NCBI GenBank assembly: GCA_003151475.1 | Contig: PLXQ01000018.1 | Coordinates: forward strand, 64,001 to 117,925 | Direction of reading: 5' to 3' | Length of the DNA stretch: 53,925 nucleotides | Origin: Acidimicrobiaceae bacterium | GTDB lineage: Bacteria > Actinomycetota > Acidimicrobiia > Acidimicrobiales > UBA8190 | The notes under the pieces: generated by a model | Told to the model about the DNA's origin: nothing | The model's database searches: none | The model's input: only the letters and a program-made list of their open reading frames with translations | Translations under genes and position numbers: made by a program | Shown: piece after piece, positions 33,496 to 42,262 of the stretch | Position numbering within the stretch: position 1 is the first letter of the stretch | Layout of the letters: each line of letters begins with the position of its first letter

Positions 33496-33510
33496 TACAC
33501 GTAACGTGTA
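33496..33510. promoter_or_regulatory. VapBC operator palindrome
   Basis: tacacgtaacgtgta is a perfect 7+1+7 palindrome 10 bp upstream of the vapB start. A second partial copy of the arm (tacacctagtata) lies directly before it. Autorepression by the VapB ribbon-helix-helix dimer, strengthened by VapC, is the family rule. Confidence 0.75.
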
Positions 33511-33712
33511 GAAACCGTGTACCTGACGGACGTTCGGCGGTGAGAAAGGCGATGCCGTGATTGGGACCCAGGCGCGCCTTGACCGGCCTTTCCGAGCAGC
33601 ACCGCGAAGGCGAGAGCGGCGCTGGCCTCGAGGTGCTGCTCGGAGGCAGCAAGTGCTCGTTCGCTGATTTGGTTCCCCTGGCGTTTACCGGTTGTGTAAA
33701 CGGGACCATGCT

Positions 33713-34099
33713 TCAAGGGATCGACGCATACGAGAACTCCTCAGACCGCCGCTCGGTGCTGGGATGACGATCTGTTCGGCCAAGGCGAAGGCATTTGGGT
33801 AGTCCGCCAGGTTGATCACGGTCATCCCGCCAACTCACCCTGGGGCGCCACGACGTCTGGGTATCGAGGGTGGCGGGGTGATCGATCGCTTGTCGATACC
33901 ACTCGGTGCGGTCGATTGCAGCCGAGTCAATGAGGAAGATGGACATCCCGTGAGCCATGCCGATGAGCTCAACCCACCGTTCGCAGTCGACGCACCAGTC
34001 AGCCGTCGCCCGCAGGTTGTCCAGCTCGGCCGTGATTGCGGCGTGAGCGGCCGGATAACGGGCGTTGAGGCGTGCGGCTTCGAATCCCGCTCCGGGCAC
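33713..34099 (-). pseudogene. Fragment of an AfsR/LuxR-type regulator ATPase-TPR region
   Basis: The frame begins ARLNARYPAAHAAITAELDNLRATADWCVDCERW, resembling the region after the NTPase domain of large actinobacterial regulators (E-x-D-N-L-R-A-A-x-x-W). It continues correctly to about 33870, after which the natural continuation (TVINLADYPNAFALAEQIV) lies in another frame, showing a frameshift. No start, ATPase or DNA-binding domain remains. A non-functional fragment. Confidence 0.6.
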
Positions 34100-34247
34100 C
34101 CCGGTGAGCCGCCCACGCTGGACCGATCAAGCGGCCACCCGGCGTGTCATTTGAGGGCGATGCCCTCGTCTCGTCGGTCCCCGACAAATCGCTTGCCTCG
34201 GGGCTTCCCCACTGAGAATACCCAGGGCACCACCAAGGGGAGAGGCC

Positions 34248-34575
34248 ATGAGAATGCCATCACGAATGGTTGCCACGGCCATCTTGGTCGTAGACGCTGG
34301 CGCCGACGCCACCATCGTGACGGACTGGATAGCCGAGGTGCCGGGCGAGCTCTCAGAGCTGAGATCGACCTTGGCTACGCAGCGTCGAGTGAGCAGATGA
34401 CGATGGAGCAAGTACGCACGCTGGTGCCAGCTCTCCATGACATCGCCTCGGTGCTCGCTTCCGCCGACCCGAAGCTGAAGGTCGAGATCTATAGCGAGCT
34501 CGCTGTGAGCGTGGCGTACGACCAAGAACAACGAGTGGTTAGCGTCCAGACACGGCCGAAGAGCGTGCCGAGCGG
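34248..34575 (+). pseudogene. Serine recombinase C-terminal remnant (frameshifted)
   Basis: The first frame has TIVTDWIAEVPGELSEL, then stops; the next frame carries SSEQMTMEQVRTLVPALHDI, ASADPKLKVEIYSELAV and YDQEQRVVSVQTRP. This order matches the C-terminal part of large serine recombinases (W-I-A-E-V-Q, then Q-V-R-x-L-V, then A-D-P-x-x-K-x-E-x-Y-x-x-L-G). A frameshift near 34360 and the missing catalytic domain make it dead. A second remnant lies at 38437. Confidence 0.7.
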
Positions 34576-34737
34576 CGGCCGGCGGCGGTGTCGGCCACCT
34601 GGGCTGATTGAACCCGAGCGGAGACACGCGGCGGTAAGGCGGAGATCGGGTAGCCGCCGTGGTGCAGCGGCCTACGGGCCCAACAGCCGTGGCGGCCCCG
34701 ACCCCACCGGCCTCGGGTTGCTCCGTAGTCTGGCCCC

Positions 34738-35838
34738 GTGCTCAGGTTCCACTCCCACCCTCGTCGCCGGGGGCGGGCGTCGTGGGCGGCAGTGGCAAGC
34801 GGAATGGTGCTCCTCGCCTCGTGCGGTGGGGTGGGCTCGAACGCGGCCGGGAAGAGACGATCGGACGGATCGACCTCGTCGTCGAGGGGCGACGGCCGCG
34901 TTGCGACCACCGCCCCCCGAGCCGCCACCACGACGACCGTCCCCGTCCCCTCCCACCTGCCGGTCCCGCAGCCATTGGCATCTTTTGGCGGGGTGTCGGC
35001 CAGCGGCCAGGCGATGTGGACGCCGGCCGGTCGCCGGGTTGGTGGCCTGCCAGCCGTCTACCAGACGACACTCGTCCCTCCCGGAGGTGTCCAGGCCGCA
35101 GGGATCGCCTGGCTGGATACCCGATTGCTATCAGCGCAGCTCTACTCGGGCTCGATAAGCCCGGGTGGTGGCCCGTACCGCTTCACCGCCCCCGTCAAGC
35201 CGACCCAGGCGGCATCCCTTATCGCCGCCTTCAACGGGGGGTTCCAGATGGACACGGCCCGGGGCGGGTACTACACCGAGGGCCGACTCATCGACCCACT
35301 TGTCGCGGGAGCGGCGTCGCTCGTGATCTACGCCGGTGGCTCAGTGACCGTCGGGGCCTGGGGCAGTGACGTCACCATGACCCCGAATGTGGTCGCGGTC
35401 CGCCAGAACCTGTCTCCCCTGGTGGCCGGCGGTCAACCGACCGCCCAGGCGGCCAACGCCGACTGGCAGTCGTGGGGACCGACCTGCGGCGCGACGTCGT
35501 GTGCCGCGAGCGTGCCCGGCATCGAGCAACAGTGGCGGTCAGGCGTCGGGGTGACCGCGGACGGCGCGCTCGTCTACGTCACCGGCCCGGCGCTGGATCC
35601 CCTCCAGCTGGCTCAGCTGCTGGTCCGAGCCGCCGTGGTCCGGGGGATGCAGCTCGATATCAATCCCAACTGGACCGTCTTCGTGACCTACGATCCTTCC
35701 ACCCCGGGTGGCCTGGCCACGCCCTCCAACGGCAGCAAGCTGCTGGACGCGACCGCGCAGGGCCCGTCCACCTTCTTCGATCCCTCGTGGGCGCGGGACT
35801 TCGTCACCCTGTCCGCGCGCCCGGCGTCACCGGGCTGA
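34738..35838 (+). CDS. Phosphodiester glycosidase (NAGPA-like) lipoprotein
   Basis: A 366-residue exported protein. The N-terminus has a signal with lipobox-like LLASCGG, so it is likely anchored to the outer face of the membrane, followed by a Ser/Thr/Pro linker to about residue 75. The rest matches the phosphodiester glycosidase (NAGPA, formerly DUF2233) domain: AAFNGGFQMD and GYYTEGRLIDP near the middle, then GVGVTADGALVYVTG and an LDINPNW segment (family ..lDGG.S.). Family members remove GlcNAc or other sugars from phosphodiesters in envelope polymers. The gene is isolated within decayed mobile DNA and may have been acquired with it. Start GTG at 34738. Confidence 0.87.
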   Translation: MLRFHSHPRRRGRASWAAVASGMVLLASCGGVGSNAAGKRRSDGSTSSSRGDGRVATTAPRAATTTTVPVPSHLPVPQPLASFGGVSASGQAMWTPAGRRVGGLPAVYQTTLVPPGGVQAAGIAWLDTRLLSAQLYSGSISPGGGPYRFTAPVKPTQAASLIAAFNGGFQMDTARGGYYTEGRLIDPLVAGAASLVIYAGGSVTVGAWGSDVTMTPNVVAVRQNLSPLVAGGQPTAQAANADWQSWGPTCGATSCAASVPGIEQQWRSGVGVTADGALVYVTGPALDPLQLAQLLVRAAVVRGMQLDINPNWTVFVTYDPSTPGGLATPSNGSKLLDATAQGPSTFFDPSWARDFVTLSARPASPG

Positions 35839-36182
35839 GCTGGCAACGCCCGTCGGGGACCTTTGGTGAGGCGAGACCTAACTGGTACCTGTGTCCCGGC
35901 GGCCCTGGGTCGTCGCGATGTGCGCCCCCTGTCCATACGGGTCAGAGCGCAGCGTGACAAGCGTGCCCGCACAGACAACCGAGAGCCTCTGTGAATCCAG
36001 GGCCGATTAACGCCACCATCTGAGGTATTCGCCGAGGCTGTTGCGTCGACCAGTTGAGACCGCAGGTGTCATTGAGCCCTCCCGGGCCCATCGGCCGCTA
36101 GAGCTTCGCTTCGTAAGTCATTGTGAATTACGCGACGTTCAGCGGTCGGCCGTATCAGGCACCTTATCCGCCAAGAGACGGA
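35839..36182. other. Intergenic region between convergent genes
   Basis: About 340 bp between the stops of the phosphodiester glycosidase and methyltransferase genes. I see no gene, clear repeat or strong hairpin here. Confidence 0.6.
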
Positions 36183-36995
36183 TCAGATCTTTGGGGGGCG
36201 GCCGGCGACGTAGCGACGGCCTGCCGCAACCATGCCGGCGACGGCCTGCCGCCCTCGGAACAACGTGACGTTGTACGGACGGAAGGGCATCGTCGGCAAG
36301 AGCGACCGCACGGTGTTCCAATCACCGGGGACGCGGTTGAGCATCTCTGCCTTGCTCCGGTCAAGCGTGGCGAACGGCAAGGCGATGAACTGCTCGTATA
36401 TTCGGTCGTAGCTCTCCTCGAGCACAGTCGAGTCGGGATCGAGTCCGCGCACGATCCCGAGCCCGGTCGGGGCGGTGTCGGCCACGTTCACCTGGAGGTC
36501 CGGGCGCCACTGTTTCAGGCAGAGGATGAGTTTCCATATATCGCCGCTCCAAATGGCGGTGGTTCGTTCCCGGGTGGCGGTGAGCTCGTCGATGGGGTAG
36601 CAGTCGTGGATCAGCACGACGCTGTCGGATGACGCAAAACGTTCGAGGTTGATGAAGTCCCGCAGGGCGACCTCGAAGTGGTGCAGTCCGTCAATGAAGG
36701 CCAGGTCGACGGGCCGGCCCTCAAGCAGGGAACGCAGGTCTTGGTGGGCGAAGAAGTCGTCGCTCGTCGAGGTGAAAAGGCGGGACGTGGGACCGAGGGG
36801 TGCCCGAAGCTTGGGTGCGGGATCGATGCCAATGCATATGGTGCCGGGAAGGGCGAGGCTGAGGGTCCGGCCCGTCGATACCCCGACTTCGACGTACGTG
36901 CGGGGCACGAGGTGCTGTTGGATACAATCAAGCAGCTCGACGTAAGGCTTGGGGAAGCGCACGAAGCGGCGATAACCGCGGTCAACGAGCTGCAT
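36183..36995 (-). CDS. Class I SAM-dependent methyltransferase (Methyltransf_24 type)
   Basis: A 270-residue methyltransferase. The SAM-binding loop is TYVEVGVSTGRTL (motif I, E-x-G-x-x-x-G), with an acidic strand end GIDPAP for the ribose. VDLAFIDGLHHFEVALRDF is the motif typical of the CmcI/Methyltransf_24 group, and VVLIHDCYP follows. Such enzymes modify sugars, antibiotics or polysaccharide heads. It starts with ATG (MQLVDRGYRRF). Neighbours are accessory genes, so the substrate cannot be deduced. Confidence 0.88.
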   Translation of the reverse strand: MQLVDRGYRRFVRFPKPYVELLDCIQQHLVPRTYVEVGVSTGRTLSLALPGTICIGIDPAPKLRAPLGPTSRLFTSTSDDFFAHQDLRSLLEGRPVDLAFIDGLHHFEVALRDFINLERFASSDSVVLIHDCYPIDELTATRERTTAIWSGDIWKLILCLKQWRPDLQVNVADTAPTGLGIVRGLDPDSTVLEESYDRIYEQFIALPFATLDRSKAEMLNRVPGDWNTVRSLLPTMPFRPYNVTLFRGRQAVAGMVAAGRRYVAGRPPKI

Positions 36996-37384
36996 GGAGT
37001 CTGCACATTATACTCGGGCCGACGAGGGCAACGACTGTCGACCTCAGCTGAAAGCCTACGGACCCCGTCATGAAGCTCGCTGGGTGTCGCTCGGTTTGGT
37101 CGAGAGCCATGACACCGACATTAGAAGACCACCGAGCAGTCCCGATGCTTCGGGCTCCACATGGAGTTGTCGCAACCCGCCAACGTGTGCGAGATGACCA
37201 CCCGAGTCGTCAAAGTCGGACACGTGGTAGAAGGGTGGTCCTTGAGCATCGGCATCACCGTCTGGCTAACCGAAGAGGTCGATGTCTCCGCCGTCTTATC
37301 TGCTCAGGGTGGCTTCCGGACAAGACGGGGGGAGCGCAGCACCCCTCCCGCACCTACCTCGTCGGAGCCGATCCTCCTGCACGA
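36996..37384. other. Uncertain region upstream of the BTAD chimera
   Basis: About 390 bp. A plus-strand frame at 37161-37415 contains a natural-looking stretch (VVKVGHVVEGWSLSIGITVWL) that then breaks into Arg/Pro-rich sequence, so a frameshifted gene piece may be present. No family assigned. Confidence 0.35.
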
Positions 37385-38074
37385 GTGTTTGCGCCTGACG
37401 TTCCCGATGAGGTGACAGACCTCGTGCCCGGGGTCGCCTGGATGGTCAGGCTCGCCTTGGAAGGTGTCACAACGACCGGTCAGCGTGTGCTCTCCAAAGC
37501 GGCCACCGCCATTGCTCGGGCTGGTCATGGCGTCGTGGAAGACCCTCAGCAAGGCGTCTTCCGAACTCCGAGCGGCGTCCGACGTTACGAGAAGCCAGCA
37601 GTTAGCGAAAACGTCACCGTTATCACCATGAGTTGGTGGGCACCAGGCGGTCCTCTCTTGACGCGAGACGGAGTAGCCGGGCTGTACGAAGGGCTGGAGC
37701 GGCTTCTTCCTGAAGCAGTGCCACGCCGCTGGGGTTTGGGTGAGTTGGTCCCGACCAATCGCTACGAAGACTGGTTGATCGCTCCCAGAGAACACCTCAA
37801 GCGGTTGCATGTGGCGATGATCGAGCTGTTGGCTGTTGATGCCCAGAGCCGAGGTGACATCGACGAAATGGTGGCGTATTTCGAACGAGCCATCGCCAGT
37901 AACCCCTATGACGAGGCGCACTATCTGCGAGCCGCCATCGCGTTGGCGAAACTGCAGCGGCGAGGTCCTGCCTTGCGATTGATCGAACGGGCGGCACGCA
38001 TGGTCGATGACCTCGGGCTGCTGCCGGATCCGAAGCTGTCAGCGCTGCACCGGCAACTCACCGCTACGGATTGA
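37385..38074 (+). CDS. Chimeric protein: unknown domain fused to a BTAD half of a SARP regulator
   Basis: The C-terminal ~105 residues match the bacterial transcriptional activator domain of AfsR/SARP regulators (NRYEDWLIAPREHLKRLH, LRAAIALAKLQRRGPAL, PDPKLSALHRQL), but the winged-helix DNA-binding domain is missing. The N-terminal ~120 residues look like a different protein (WWAPGGPLLTRDGVAGLYEGLERLLPEA). The junction at about 37750 is abrupt. Start is uncertain: GTG at 37385 is proposed, and the frame is open from 37070 but the upstream part is Arg-rich. Either a recombination product or a decaying gene. Confidence 0.5.
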   Translation: MFAPDVPDEVTDLVPGVAWMVRLALEGVTTTGQRVLSKAATAIARAGHGVVEDPQQGVFRTPSGVRRYEKPAVSENVTVITMSWWAPGGPLLTRDGVAGLYEGLERLLPEAVPRRWGLGELVPTNRYEDWLIAPREHLKRLHVAMIELLAVDAQSRGDIDEMVAYFERAIASNPYDEAHYLRAAIALAKLQRRGPALRLIERAARMVDDLGLLPDPKLSALHRQLTATD

Positions 38075-38436
38075 ACTCACTCGACTTCGACCGGATCACC
38101 GAAGGACACTTCGCGGGTTTGCGTGAACCCGCCCCGCATATCGTCCTCCGCGAACCAAGACTTCTGCTCGTCGCCGATCGCGGTCTCTGCGCGCCGACCG
38201 GTCGTGCACGACCTCAACCGTTGACACACCTTCCCTACCACCGTCTCCATATGGGCAGGGAGTTGGTCGTTGCATCAGCGCAATGCGCGCTCCTTTCTCA
38301 TTTGAGTTCAATCGGCCGCTGTCGAACCACCACGCCAACCAGCGTGCACTTTCTCGGTCGGATAAACAGAGCCGTCTCGATCTACGGGGCCGCCCCACGC
38401 ATAACCGGCAGGACAGGGGTCCCCGATGAATCACGG

Positions 38437-38790
38437 CAGCTCAGGCGGAACATGAAGGTCGGTTCCTTGGCGGTCGGCCGCCATGCGGCAATCTCCTCGG
38501 CGACGCTGGCCCCCACCGAACCCAGCAATGGCAGCCAACGGCCAGCGACTGCACCGACTGGAGCGGGATCCACTCGCTGCCCCAATCGTGCAGAGGATCG
38601 CTACCGAGCACCTGTCAGGGAGGTGGTTCTACTACATTGCCGAGCGCCTCACGCGCGCCAGCATCCCCTCCGCCGCCGCGCACGATCCAGCGCGCTACCG
38701 TCACCGCGATGGTCGAGCATGGTCGAAAGCGGCCGTTCGGGCGATCCTCTCGACATCGGTTCTCTGCTGTGTTTGTGCCATAGGTCGATG
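38437..38790 (+). pseudogene. Serine recombinase middle-domain remnant (frameshifted)
   Basis: One frame gives AQAEHEGRFLGGRPPCG, the next NPAMAANGQRLHRLERDPLAAPIV, then YIAERLTRASIPSA, DPARYRHRDGRAWSKAAVRAIL. This is the linker and recombinase domain of large serine recombinases (GRFLGGRPPYGY, then L-x-x-D-P, then T-V-x-x-I-L). The catalytic resolvase domain and the C-terminus are gone and a frameshift lies near 38515. Same orientation as the C-terminal remnant at 34248. Confidence 0.75.
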
Positions 38791-39124
38791 TTGACCATGC
38801 ACCGCTTCAGTAGCTAGGACCGAAAGGTCCCAAAGGTTCTGTTGTCGTCCACGGCCTTCACATGTACAACCATCATCGACACCCCACTGCCATCGGGGGA
38901 CAATCCGTCAGTCGTGTCAACAACCTGGTCGGGCAGAACAGCTAGCACGCGGCTGACCGAGGATGGGATGGCGCGGGACCGTTGAAGGAATTTGGCGGAC
39001 AACGCCAGATCCTGGGCATTCGTGTCCCCGAAGAATCTTGGTGCCCTTCAGCCACAGCGGGACTATTGGCCCTGGTACCCGAGGATGTCTGCGCAAATAA
39101 TGGACACAGAAGCGAGGAGGTCAG
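38791..39124. other. Intergenic region holding the promoter of the PRT-hydrolase gene
   Basis: About 330 bp. It contains the DosR-like box at 39058-39074. A TTG-started frame on the minus strand (38814-39002) looks partly natural but has no ribosome-binding site. Confidence 0.55.
39058..39074. promoter_or_regulatory. DosR-type box upstream of the PRT-hydrolase gene
   Basis: cgggactattggccctg ends 50 bp before the ATG at 39125. It fits the DosR/DevR consensus (GGGACT, A/T-rich centre, then G-T/C-CCC) and differs at one of 17 positions from the reverse complement of the site at 42310-42326. Confidence 0.65.
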
Positions 39125-40489
39125 ATGCATTTCACTAATCGTGTCGACGCAGGTCGGCGTCTTGCCACCCGCCTGGAGTACCTGCGGGGCGAGGATCTTG
39201 TCGTCCTCGGCCTACCTCGGGGTGGGGTGCCGGTCGCGCTAGAAGTGGCGGAGGCGCTGGACGCGCCACTAGACGTCATCGTTGTTCGCAAGCTGGGGGT
39301 GCCGTTCCAGCCGGAGCTGGGGATGGGCGCCATCGGTGAGGGTGGCGTGCGGGTCCTCAACGCCGAGGTCGTCCGGCTGGCCGGCGTCTCTTCGGAGGAA
39401 CTCGCTGCGGTGGAACAACGGGAGCGGGCCGAATTAGAGCGGCGGGCCCGGCGGTTCCGAGGCGATCGGCTCCCTGTCCCGCTCAAGGGAAAGACGGTCC
39501 TCGTAGTCGATGACGGGATCGCCACCGGGTCGACCGCCAGAGCCGCGTGCCAGGTGGCCCGGGCTCACGGCGCGGCCCGCGTCATCCTGGCCGTCCCGGT
39601 GGCGCCACCTGATTGGACCGACCGCCTCGCGGGCGACGCCGACGAGTTCGTGTGCGTGGACACGCCAGAGCCGTTCTTCGGCGTCGGACAGTTCTACGCG
39701 GATTTCTCGCAGACGACTGACGATGAGGTCATCGCGTGCCTGGAGCGTGGGCATCCACCCGTGGTGCGAGTGACCGCCCCGGGCCAGGCGGACGACCCGC
39801 CGGTACGCGACGAGGAGGTCAACGTCCAGGCCGGACCCGTCCGGTTGGGTGGACACCTGACCGTGCCCGAAGCGGCCGTCGGGGTGGTCGTGTTCGCCCA
39901 TGGCAGCGGCAGCAGCCGCCACAGCTCCCGCAACCGTTATGTCGCCGCCGTGCTCAACCAGGCCGGGCTCGCCACGCTGTTGTTCGACTTGCTCAGCCCA
40001 GAAGAGGAGCTCGACCGGGCCAACGTCTTCGACGTCGAGCTGTTAGCTCGCCGGCTTGGCGAGGTCACCGCTTGGCTGCGGGCCCAACCTGAGACATGGG
40101 AGCTTGCGGTGGGCTACTTCGGCGCTAGCACCGGAGCTGCCGCCGCCCTCTGGGCCGCCGGCGAGCCTCACGCCCAGATCGCCGCCGTGGTATCCCGAGG
40201 CGGCCGACCCGACCTTGCAGGCCCGAGGCTCGCCGCGGTGACCGCTCCCACCCTGCTCATCGTGGGTGGCCAGGACCACGCCGTCCTCGACCTCAATCGC
40301 CAGGCCAAGGCACAGCTCCGCTGCGAGAACAGCCTCGCTGTCGTCCCCGGCGCCACCCATCTCTTCGAGGAAGGCGACACCCTTCAGGCCGCGGCCGAAC
40401 TGGCCCGCGACTGGTTCACAAACCACCTGGCCGCCGGACCCCGATCCGAGGAAACGCAGGGGGCCGGACCCGGTCTGGAACGGCAGTGA
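39125..40489 (+). CDS. Phosphoribosyltransferase / alpha-beta hydrolase fusion (Rv0571c-like)
   Basis: A 454-residue two-domain protein. Residues 1-215 are a type I phosphoribosyltransferase: LPRGGVPVALEVAEAL, VRKLGVPFQPELGMGAI, and the PRPP loop VLVVDDGIATGST. Residues 240-440 form a dienelactone-hydrolase-like alpha/beta hydrolase with VVVFAHGSGSS (oxyanion HGSGSS), GYFGASTGAAAA (nucleophile Ser in G-x-S-x-G), GGQDHAVLDL (Asp) and a GATHLF His. The same fusion occurs in Mycobacterium tuberculosis Rv0571c, a DosR-regulon gene. ATG with AGGAGG 5 bp upstream. It overlaps the PRPP synthase gene by four bases, so the two are coupled. Reaction unknown. Confidence 0.93.
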   Translation: MHFTNRVDAGRRLATRLEYLRGEDLVVLGLPRGGVPVALEVAEALDAPLDVIVVRKLGVPFQPELGMGAIGEGGVRVLNAEVVRLAGVSSEELAAVEQRERAELERRARRFRGDRLPVPLKGKTVLVVDDGIATGSTARAACQVARAHGAARVILAVPVAPPDWTDRLAGDADEFVCVDTPEPFFGVGQFYADFSQTTDDEVIACLERGHPPVVRVTAPGQADDPPVRDEEVNVQAGPVRLGGHLTVPEAAVGVVVFAHGSGSSRHSSRNRYVAAVLNQAGLATLLFDLLSPEEELDRANVFDVELLARRLGEVTAWLRAQPETWELAVGYFGASTGAAAALWAAGEPHAQIAAVVSRGGRPDLAGPRLAAVTAPTLLIVGGQDHAVLDLNRQAKAQLRCENSLAVVPGATHLFEEGDTLQAAAELARDWFTNHLAAGPRSEETQGAGPGLERQ

Positions 40490-41421
40490 ACCTCCGGATC
40501 GCGTGCGGGACCGCCCATCGTGCGCTGGTTTCGAAGGTCTCCTCCGCGTTGGGTGCCGACCCTGTGGCGGGCGAGGTGGAGCGGTTCCCCGACGGTGAGC
40601 TGCGACCTGTCGTAGGCGGTGTCCGAGGCGATGACGTCTTCGTCGTGCAATCCACCGGTCCGCCGGTCAACGACCACCTCGTCGAGCTCCTGCTCCTGAT
40701 CGACGCCTGCCGGCGCGCCGGCGCTGGCCGTGTGACCGCGGTAGTGCCCTACTTCGGCTATGCCCGCCAGGACCGGCGCACCCGAGACGGACAGGCGATT
40801 GGGGCAACGGTAGTCGCGGCGGCCGTCGCCTCCGCCGGTGCCGACCGGCTCGTGGTGATCGACCCCCACACCACCGCCCTCGAGGCCATGTTCGCCATCC
40901 CCGTTGAAACGCTCACTGCGGTTTCCGCCATCGCCAACACGCTGGTCCCAGCCGTCACGCCGGATGCCGTGGTTGTCGCTCCCGACCTCGGTGCAGTCAA
41001 GCTAGCCGAACGCTATGCATCCTTGCTCGGCCTGTCGGTGGTCATCGTGCGCAAGACCCGGGTGAGCGGCACGACCGTCCGCGCCGAGGAACTCGTAGGC
41101 CAAGTCGACGGGCGGCCAGCCATCGTCGTGGACGACATGATCAGTACGGGCGCCACCATCGAAGCCGCTGTCCGACTGCTCCTGGACAACGGCGCCCGCC
41201 CAGACGTGGTCGTGGCCGCCACTCATGGCCTCTTCGTCGGCGATGCGGTCGAACGACTCGCCAAGTTGGCTTTGCGGCGCCTGGTCGTCACCGACAGCCT
41301 GGGCGGGACAGAGAGCCTCGGGGCGCTGATCGAGGTGACGTCGATAGCGCCGCTGCTGGCCACTGCGATCGGCCGGCTCCATGGCGACGAGCCTGTCGAC
41401 GAGCTCCTCGGCGGCGCCTGA
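40486..41421 (+). CDS. prs: Ribose-phosphate pyrophosphokinase (PRPP synthase)
   Basis: Makes PRPP from ribose 5-phosphate and ATP, the donor used by phosphoribosyltransferases. The 311-residue product shows FPDGE (ribose-5-phosphate region), QSTGPPVNDHLVELLLLIDA, VPYFGYARQDRR (catalytic loop region with the ATP-contacting Arg), VIDPHTTALEAMF (family VDLH/DPH) and the PRPP loop IVVDDMISTGATI. Some standard residues of the class I consensus differ, so it may be a second, specialised copy. The start GTG overlaps the stop of the PRT-hydrolase gene (GTGA), implying PRPP is supplied to that partner. Confidence 0.93.
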   Translation: MNLRIACGTAHRALVSKVSSALGADPVAGEVERFPDGELRPVVGGVRGDDVFVVQSTGPPVNDHLVELLLLIDACRRAGAGRVTAVVPYFGYARQDRRTRDGQAIGATVVAAAVASAGADRLVVIDPHTTALEAMFAIPVETLTAVSAIANTLVPAVTPDAVVVAPDLGAVKLAERYASLLGLSVVIVRKTRVSGTTVRAEELVGQVDGRPAIVVDDMISTGATIEAAVRLLLDNGARPDVVVAATHGLFVGDAVERLAKLALRRLVVTDSLGGTESLGALIEVTSIAPLLATAIGRLHGDEPVDELLGGA

Positions 41422-41805
41422 CGATCCCAGCCACTGACTGGATAGGCATGGTTTTGGCGCGTGATGCAGAGCTGGGCCAACGCGCGGAGCTGCCCGGTAG
41501 ATGTGACTGGAGCTGAACGCATGGGAACGGTATCTTCACACCGCCGGCCCAGCCGGGCGGTATGAGGGCGGCGAGCACTTCCAATATCTGATCTGCGTGC
41601 ACAATGACGATTCCGGCGATAGTACCGGTCACAACAGTGCGAACCACGAGGGCACCCAGACAACAGCAAGGACCATCTCTGGGGCTGGCCGGATGGCCCG
41701 GTAACGATCGGTGCAGCGAGACCTTTCATACCCTCCGAGATAGCCGTGGAGCTTTGCCGGAGATTGCGACGAGCTACCACACCACAGAACCAGATGGACC
41801 CGGTC
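41422..41805. other. Intergenic region between convergent transcription units
   Basis: About 385 bp between the prs stop and the stop of the small coiled-coil gene. No coding frame, strong hairpin or repeat stands out. Confidence 0.6.
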
Positions 41806-41964
41806 CTAGCCCTCCGTGAGCTCCTGGACCTCGCGCAACCGACGCTCGAGGCTGCGGATTTCATCGTCGAGCACGTCCCGCGTAACCAGTCGATGTTCCA
41901 AAGACTCCACGCGGCGCTCAAGCTCATCGATTCGGTTCATTTGCGTCTGATCGTCGATTGCCAT
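41806..41964 (-). CDS. 52-residue coiled-coil protein
   Basis: A very short gene with a good ribosome-binding site (AAGGGAG 7 bp before the ATG at 41964) and a TAG stop. The product is almost entirely one amphipathic helix with heptad Ile/Leu/Val positions (RIDELERRVESLEHRL then DEIRSLERRLREV), strongly suggesting a parallel dimeric or trimeric coiled coil. No signal peptide or family. It follows the 76-residue gene by 67 bp on the same strand and so probably shares the promoter with the DosR-like box at 42310. Confidence 0.72.
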   Translation of the reverse strand: MAIDDQTQMNRIDELERRVESLEHRLVTRDVLDDEIRSLERRLREVQELTEG

Positions 41965-42031
41965 TCCTAATCTCCCTTATCTGTCTCTTCGAACGTCCCA
42001 CCTATTGGGCGTCCACTTCACCGGCCCAGAT

Positions 42032-42262
42032 TTATGATGCCAACCGACGCTGCTCTTTGTGGGCCGCCTCGACGCGTGCAGGATGGTGGACCCAGCTGGC
42101 AACGAAGGCCCGGGCCTGCTCACATGCCTCGGCCACCGATGCACCGCCGGCGTAGCTACTCATTGCAATCGCTACGGCCCTCTCCGCAACATGCGGATCA
42201 TCAGGGCAATGCTGTCTGGTCCAATCCCACACAGACCCGGCAAGGGCAAACTCCACGTCCAC
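42032..42262 (-). CDS. 76-residue protein downstream of a DosR-like box
   Basis: I take the GTG at 42262, which has AGGAGG 8 bp upstream; a GTG at 42271 is inside that Shine-Dalgarno sequence. The product has a balanced composition with Trp, Tyr, Cys and His (SVWDWTRQHCPDD, SYAGGASVAEACEQARAFVASWV), probably a small helical protein, ending with a basic stretch. No family is recognised. Promoter position and the conserved-looking 17-bp box 47 bp upstream suggest induction in the same conditions as the PRT-hydrolase gene. Confidence 0.72.
   Translation of the reverse strand: MDVEFALAGSVWDWTRQHCPDDPHVAERAVAIAMSSYAGGASVAEACEQARAFVASWVHHPARVEAAHKEQRRLAS

Noticed and set aside
38814..39002. 62-codon minus-strand frame with a TTG start
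   Set aside because: Some natural-looking sequence but no Shine-Dalgarno sequence, no family and a poor start codon; kept only as a note.
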